From an uncultured Bacilli bacterium (GTDB taxonomy: Bacteria > Bacillota_I > Bacilli_A > RF39 > UBA660): a stretch of 25,540 bases of DNA. The translations under genes and the position numbers were made by a program. The stretch lies in contig CALVQP010000005.1 of the NCBI GenBank assembly GCA_944358225.1, positions 1-25,540 on the forward strand, read 5' to 3'. The notes under the pieces are model-generated. The model had not been told where the DNA came from. It ran no database searches and saw only the letters and a list, made by a program, of their open reading frames with translations. Position 1 is the first letter of the stretch. The number at the start of each line of letters is the position of its first letter. Of the stretch, positions 23,823-25,540 are shown piece after piece.

Positions 23823-24788
23823 TTATTTTTTAAACATCTTATCAATTATTAATTGTGATGTAAATACCTCATTATCCTCAGGTATATAATTATCCAAATC
23901 ACTATTATAATAAGTTTCAAAAAAACTTTCTACGCATTCAACTCTAAAATCTTTATTACTTACAAACATATAAGAAAGATCTTCTGAACTAGAACTTTTT
24001 AATAAATAATAATAATCATACTTCATATCTTTATAACTCAATTTTTTATAAAAATTATAAAATAATATTTGCACTATTTCCTTTTTTCTATGCTTTTCTT
24101 GAGTTTTGGTATAAAACAATTTATCGAAAATATATGCATAATTATCTTCTAAACTAACATTAAAAAATAAATAAGATTTCAAAAATTCTGCAAATTCTTC
24201 ATAAGGTCTTATTTGAGGACTCCCAAGTTCAAAGAGTTCTTTTATTAAATAAGTATAATACTCATTAGCATTTTTAATTAACTTCTCACCTTCTAAAGAA
24301 ATCGCATAATCCTCAAAAATATCCATAACATAATTAAAAATAATCTCTTTTTTATATTGGGGAATCAAAAATAAATCAGATACATCAGAATTTTCTATTT
24401 CCTCAATTATATCTTCATATTCATTAGTTAAAGCAAAATCTTCTACAAAAAAATTCGCCATAATACCAAAAATTTCCTCAAAATAATAACTATTTTCTTC
24501 TTTTATTATGCTTAGCATATTACCAACTTCATCAACGATTTTATCGGTATTACTATCTACCATTATAACTTGATAATTATTACTGTCATTACTTTTTAAA
24601 TAATTAATAACCTGATTGCTATCACGACTAATTTTTACAATTATATTATTACTAGAAACTAAAAATACACTCCAAAAATCAACCATTCCAAATGTATCTA
24701 TAAATTCCTTCGAATCATAATTATATAAAATTTTCTTTTCTTTTATAAGCGTAATAATAGACTTATTAAATTCTTCCATTAAATCCAT
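23823..24788 (-). CDS. Hypothetical acidic protein of a three-gene cluster
   Basis: A 321-aa, strongly acidic, Tyr- and Phe-rich soluble protein. No signal peptide, transmembrane segment or catalytic motif stands out. The N-terminal third alternates short strands and helices (VDFWSVFLVSSNNIIVKI, then YQVIMVDSNTDKIVDEV), and the rest is helical. No family is recognised. The ATG is preceded by AGAGGTTAAG and lies 3 nt after the kinase-like gene, so the two are one transcription unit. Unlike its neighbours it has no internal TGA; its Trp is TGG. Confidence 0.7.
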   Translation of the reverse strand: MDLMEEFNKSIITLIKEKKILYNYDSKEFIDTFGMVDFWSVFLVSSNNIIVKISRDSNQVINYLKSNDSNNYQVIMVDSNTDKIVDEVGNMLSIIKEENSYYFEEIFGIMANFFVEDFALTNEYEDIIEEIENSDVSDLFLIPQYKKEIIFNYVMDIFEDYAISLEGEKLIKNANEYYTYLIKELFELGSPQIRPYEEFAEFLKSYLFFNVSLEDNYAYIFDKLFYTKTQEKHRKKEIVQILFYNFYKKLSYKDMKYDYYYLLKSSSSEDLSYMFVSNKDFRVECVESFFETYYNSDLDNYIPEDNEVFTSQLIIDKMFKK

Positions 24789-24791
24789 ATC

Positions 24792-25367
24792 TTAACCTCT
24801 TTTATAAAGATAATATTTTTCTTTTAAATCATCTAATTTAAGCAAACTTAAATCATCAAAATAATCAAAAATATTTCTTATTTCTTCCTCATTTAAAAAG
24901 GCTCCTTTATATCCTTCAATAAAAGTTCTCAAAAATTTATAAAAATCATAAAAATTATAATATAATGGTTCTTTTAAAACAATACAAATATAATATAAAT
25001 AAACGTTAATAAACCCGAAATCATGATAAATGGGTCTTGTTAAAGAATCGATATCACATAAAGTAAAATTTCCGTTTGAAAAGCCAATATTTCCTTCGTG
25101 AAAATCTCCCATTTCTAAATTATATTTATTAAATTGCAAATATGAAGCTTTCATTATTTCTAATAACTCTAGTAATTCTTCATTACTAAAATTTAAATCT
25201 TTAATTGCAGCTTTCAAATTTACAAAGTTTTCATCATATGGCATAGTTACACCCATAATTTTTCTATTGTATATTAATAAATCATCTCAATTAAAAGCAT
25301 TTTCAAATTTTGTTTTAGCCACCAATTCTAAAACATCTTTTTGTCTTTGGATATCTTGCTTATACAT
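24792..25367 (-). CDS. Protein-kinase-like/APH-fold protein with internal TGA (read as Trp)
   Basis: About 191 aa if TGA 25287-25289 (residue 27) is read as Trp. The frame is then open from 25415 to 24792. The C-lobe catalytic loop is GDFHEGN (Asp88-Asn93) followed by LCDIDS (about 104-108), matching the D-H-xx-N and D-x-D pattern of small kinase/phosphotransferase folds. The N-lobe piece is N-W-D-D-L-L-I-Y...G-V-T-M-P-Y, which parallels the WPxDLLYD..G.xVGFxMP pattern of one kinase-like family. No clear glycine-rich loop or VAIK lysine is visible, so the N-terminus may be short or start earlier at a non-standard codon. ATG 25365-25367 is the first standard start after the promoter. Standard code would give only 25256-24792. 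Confidence 0.55.
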
Positions 25368-25417
25368 CTTATAAATTATACCATTTTGATAATATAAAAT
25401 CCCCTCTTTGGTCTTCT

Positions 25418-25446
25418 ATAATACCAATAATTATCTATTTATTCAA
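25418..25446 (-). promoter_or_regulatory. Promoter of the kinase-like three-gene cluster
   Basis: On the minus strand TTGAAT (25441-25446), a 17-nt spacer and TATTAT (25418-25423). The transcript would start near 25410, about 45 nt before the ATG. It supports a gene beginning upstream of the TGA. Confidence 0.65.
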
Positions 25447-25477
25447 CAAAAAAAGCAAAATACGTGTTAATCCTTTT

Positions 25478-25512
25478 TTAAAATGTATACGCATCATTAG
25501 TTAAAATGTATA
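25478..25512 (+). repeat. Two direct 12-bp repeats 23 nt apart
   Basis: TTAAAATGTATA occurs at 25478-25489 and 25501-25512, about two helical turns apart, upstream of the kinase-like promoter and of a plus-strand TATAAT near 25525-25530. Could be a regulator-binding array; chance is possible in such AT-rich DNA. Confidence 0.4.
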
Positions 25513-25540
25513 TAAACTTGTGTTGTATAATATCTCTTTG

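Noticed and set aside
1..25540. CRISPR arrays, tRNA or rRNA genes, insertion sequences, integrase or att sites
   Set aside because: No regularly spaced repeats, cloverleaf-like sequences, rRNA segments or transposase/integrase motifs were seen on either strand.

Overview
The window is low-GC (roughly 27-30% by eye) and carries gene orders typical of Firmicutes/Bacilli: rplU-prp-rpmA, ftsA-ftsZ, radC-mreC-mreD-spoIVFA-spoIVFB, and spoVB next to a comN-like gene, relA and dtd. The gene set (compact core genes, superoxide reductase, remnants of the sporulation programme, small XRE regulators, DUF6273-type surface proteins) best fits an uncultivated, gut-type anaerobic member of the Bacilli/Mycoplasmatota-like lineages such as RF39. 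That placement is inference from gene content; there is no rRNA in the window.

Layout, left to right (most genes are on the minus strand). 100-1859: rplU-prp-rpmA-mgtC operon with an L21-type leader and strong promoter. 1929-3907: a DUF2142-like membrane protein and superoxide reductase. 4015-5738: two tandem radical SAM proteins with their own promoter and terminator. 5775-8159: ftsA-ftsZ. 8208-10241: an anchored surface protein and a degenerate polysaccharide-deacetylase-like protein. 10242-11237: a divergent pair of XRE regulators around palindromic sites. 11250-13123: ssb and a solitary sufB. 13165-13793: two unknown plus-strand genes. 13820-17264: radC-mreC-mreD-spoIVFA-spoIVFB-spoVS. 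17371-18973: a surface protein whose 3' end is unusually GC-rich and is followed by a strong hairpin. 19083-23393: dtd, relA, comN-like, and divergent spoVB. 23392-25512: a three-gene accessory cluster (kinase-like protein plus two unknowns).

The most unusual signal concerns the genetic code. Three genes are each interrupted by a single in-frame TGA where the reading frame otherwise continues without a break (9174-9176, 23800-23802, 25287-25289). At 25287 the TGA falls where a kinase-like family normally has Trp. Every other gene ends in TAA or TAG, except three that end in TGA with a TAA or TAG following at once or within five codons. Together this suggests UGA is read as Trp, alongside a large majority of TGG Trp codons, as in an early or incomplete codon reassignment. 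CDS coordinates below are given with TGA read through; the standard-code end is stated where it differs.

A second signal is the end of the surface protein gene at 17523. A C-type-lectin/DUF6273-like tail is rich in NNC/NNT codons. It ends in a 16-base, almost pure G/C run and is followed after the stop by an 11-bp stem hairpin. This is the architecture of a diversity-generating retroelement target, although no reverse transcriptase or template repeat lies in the window.
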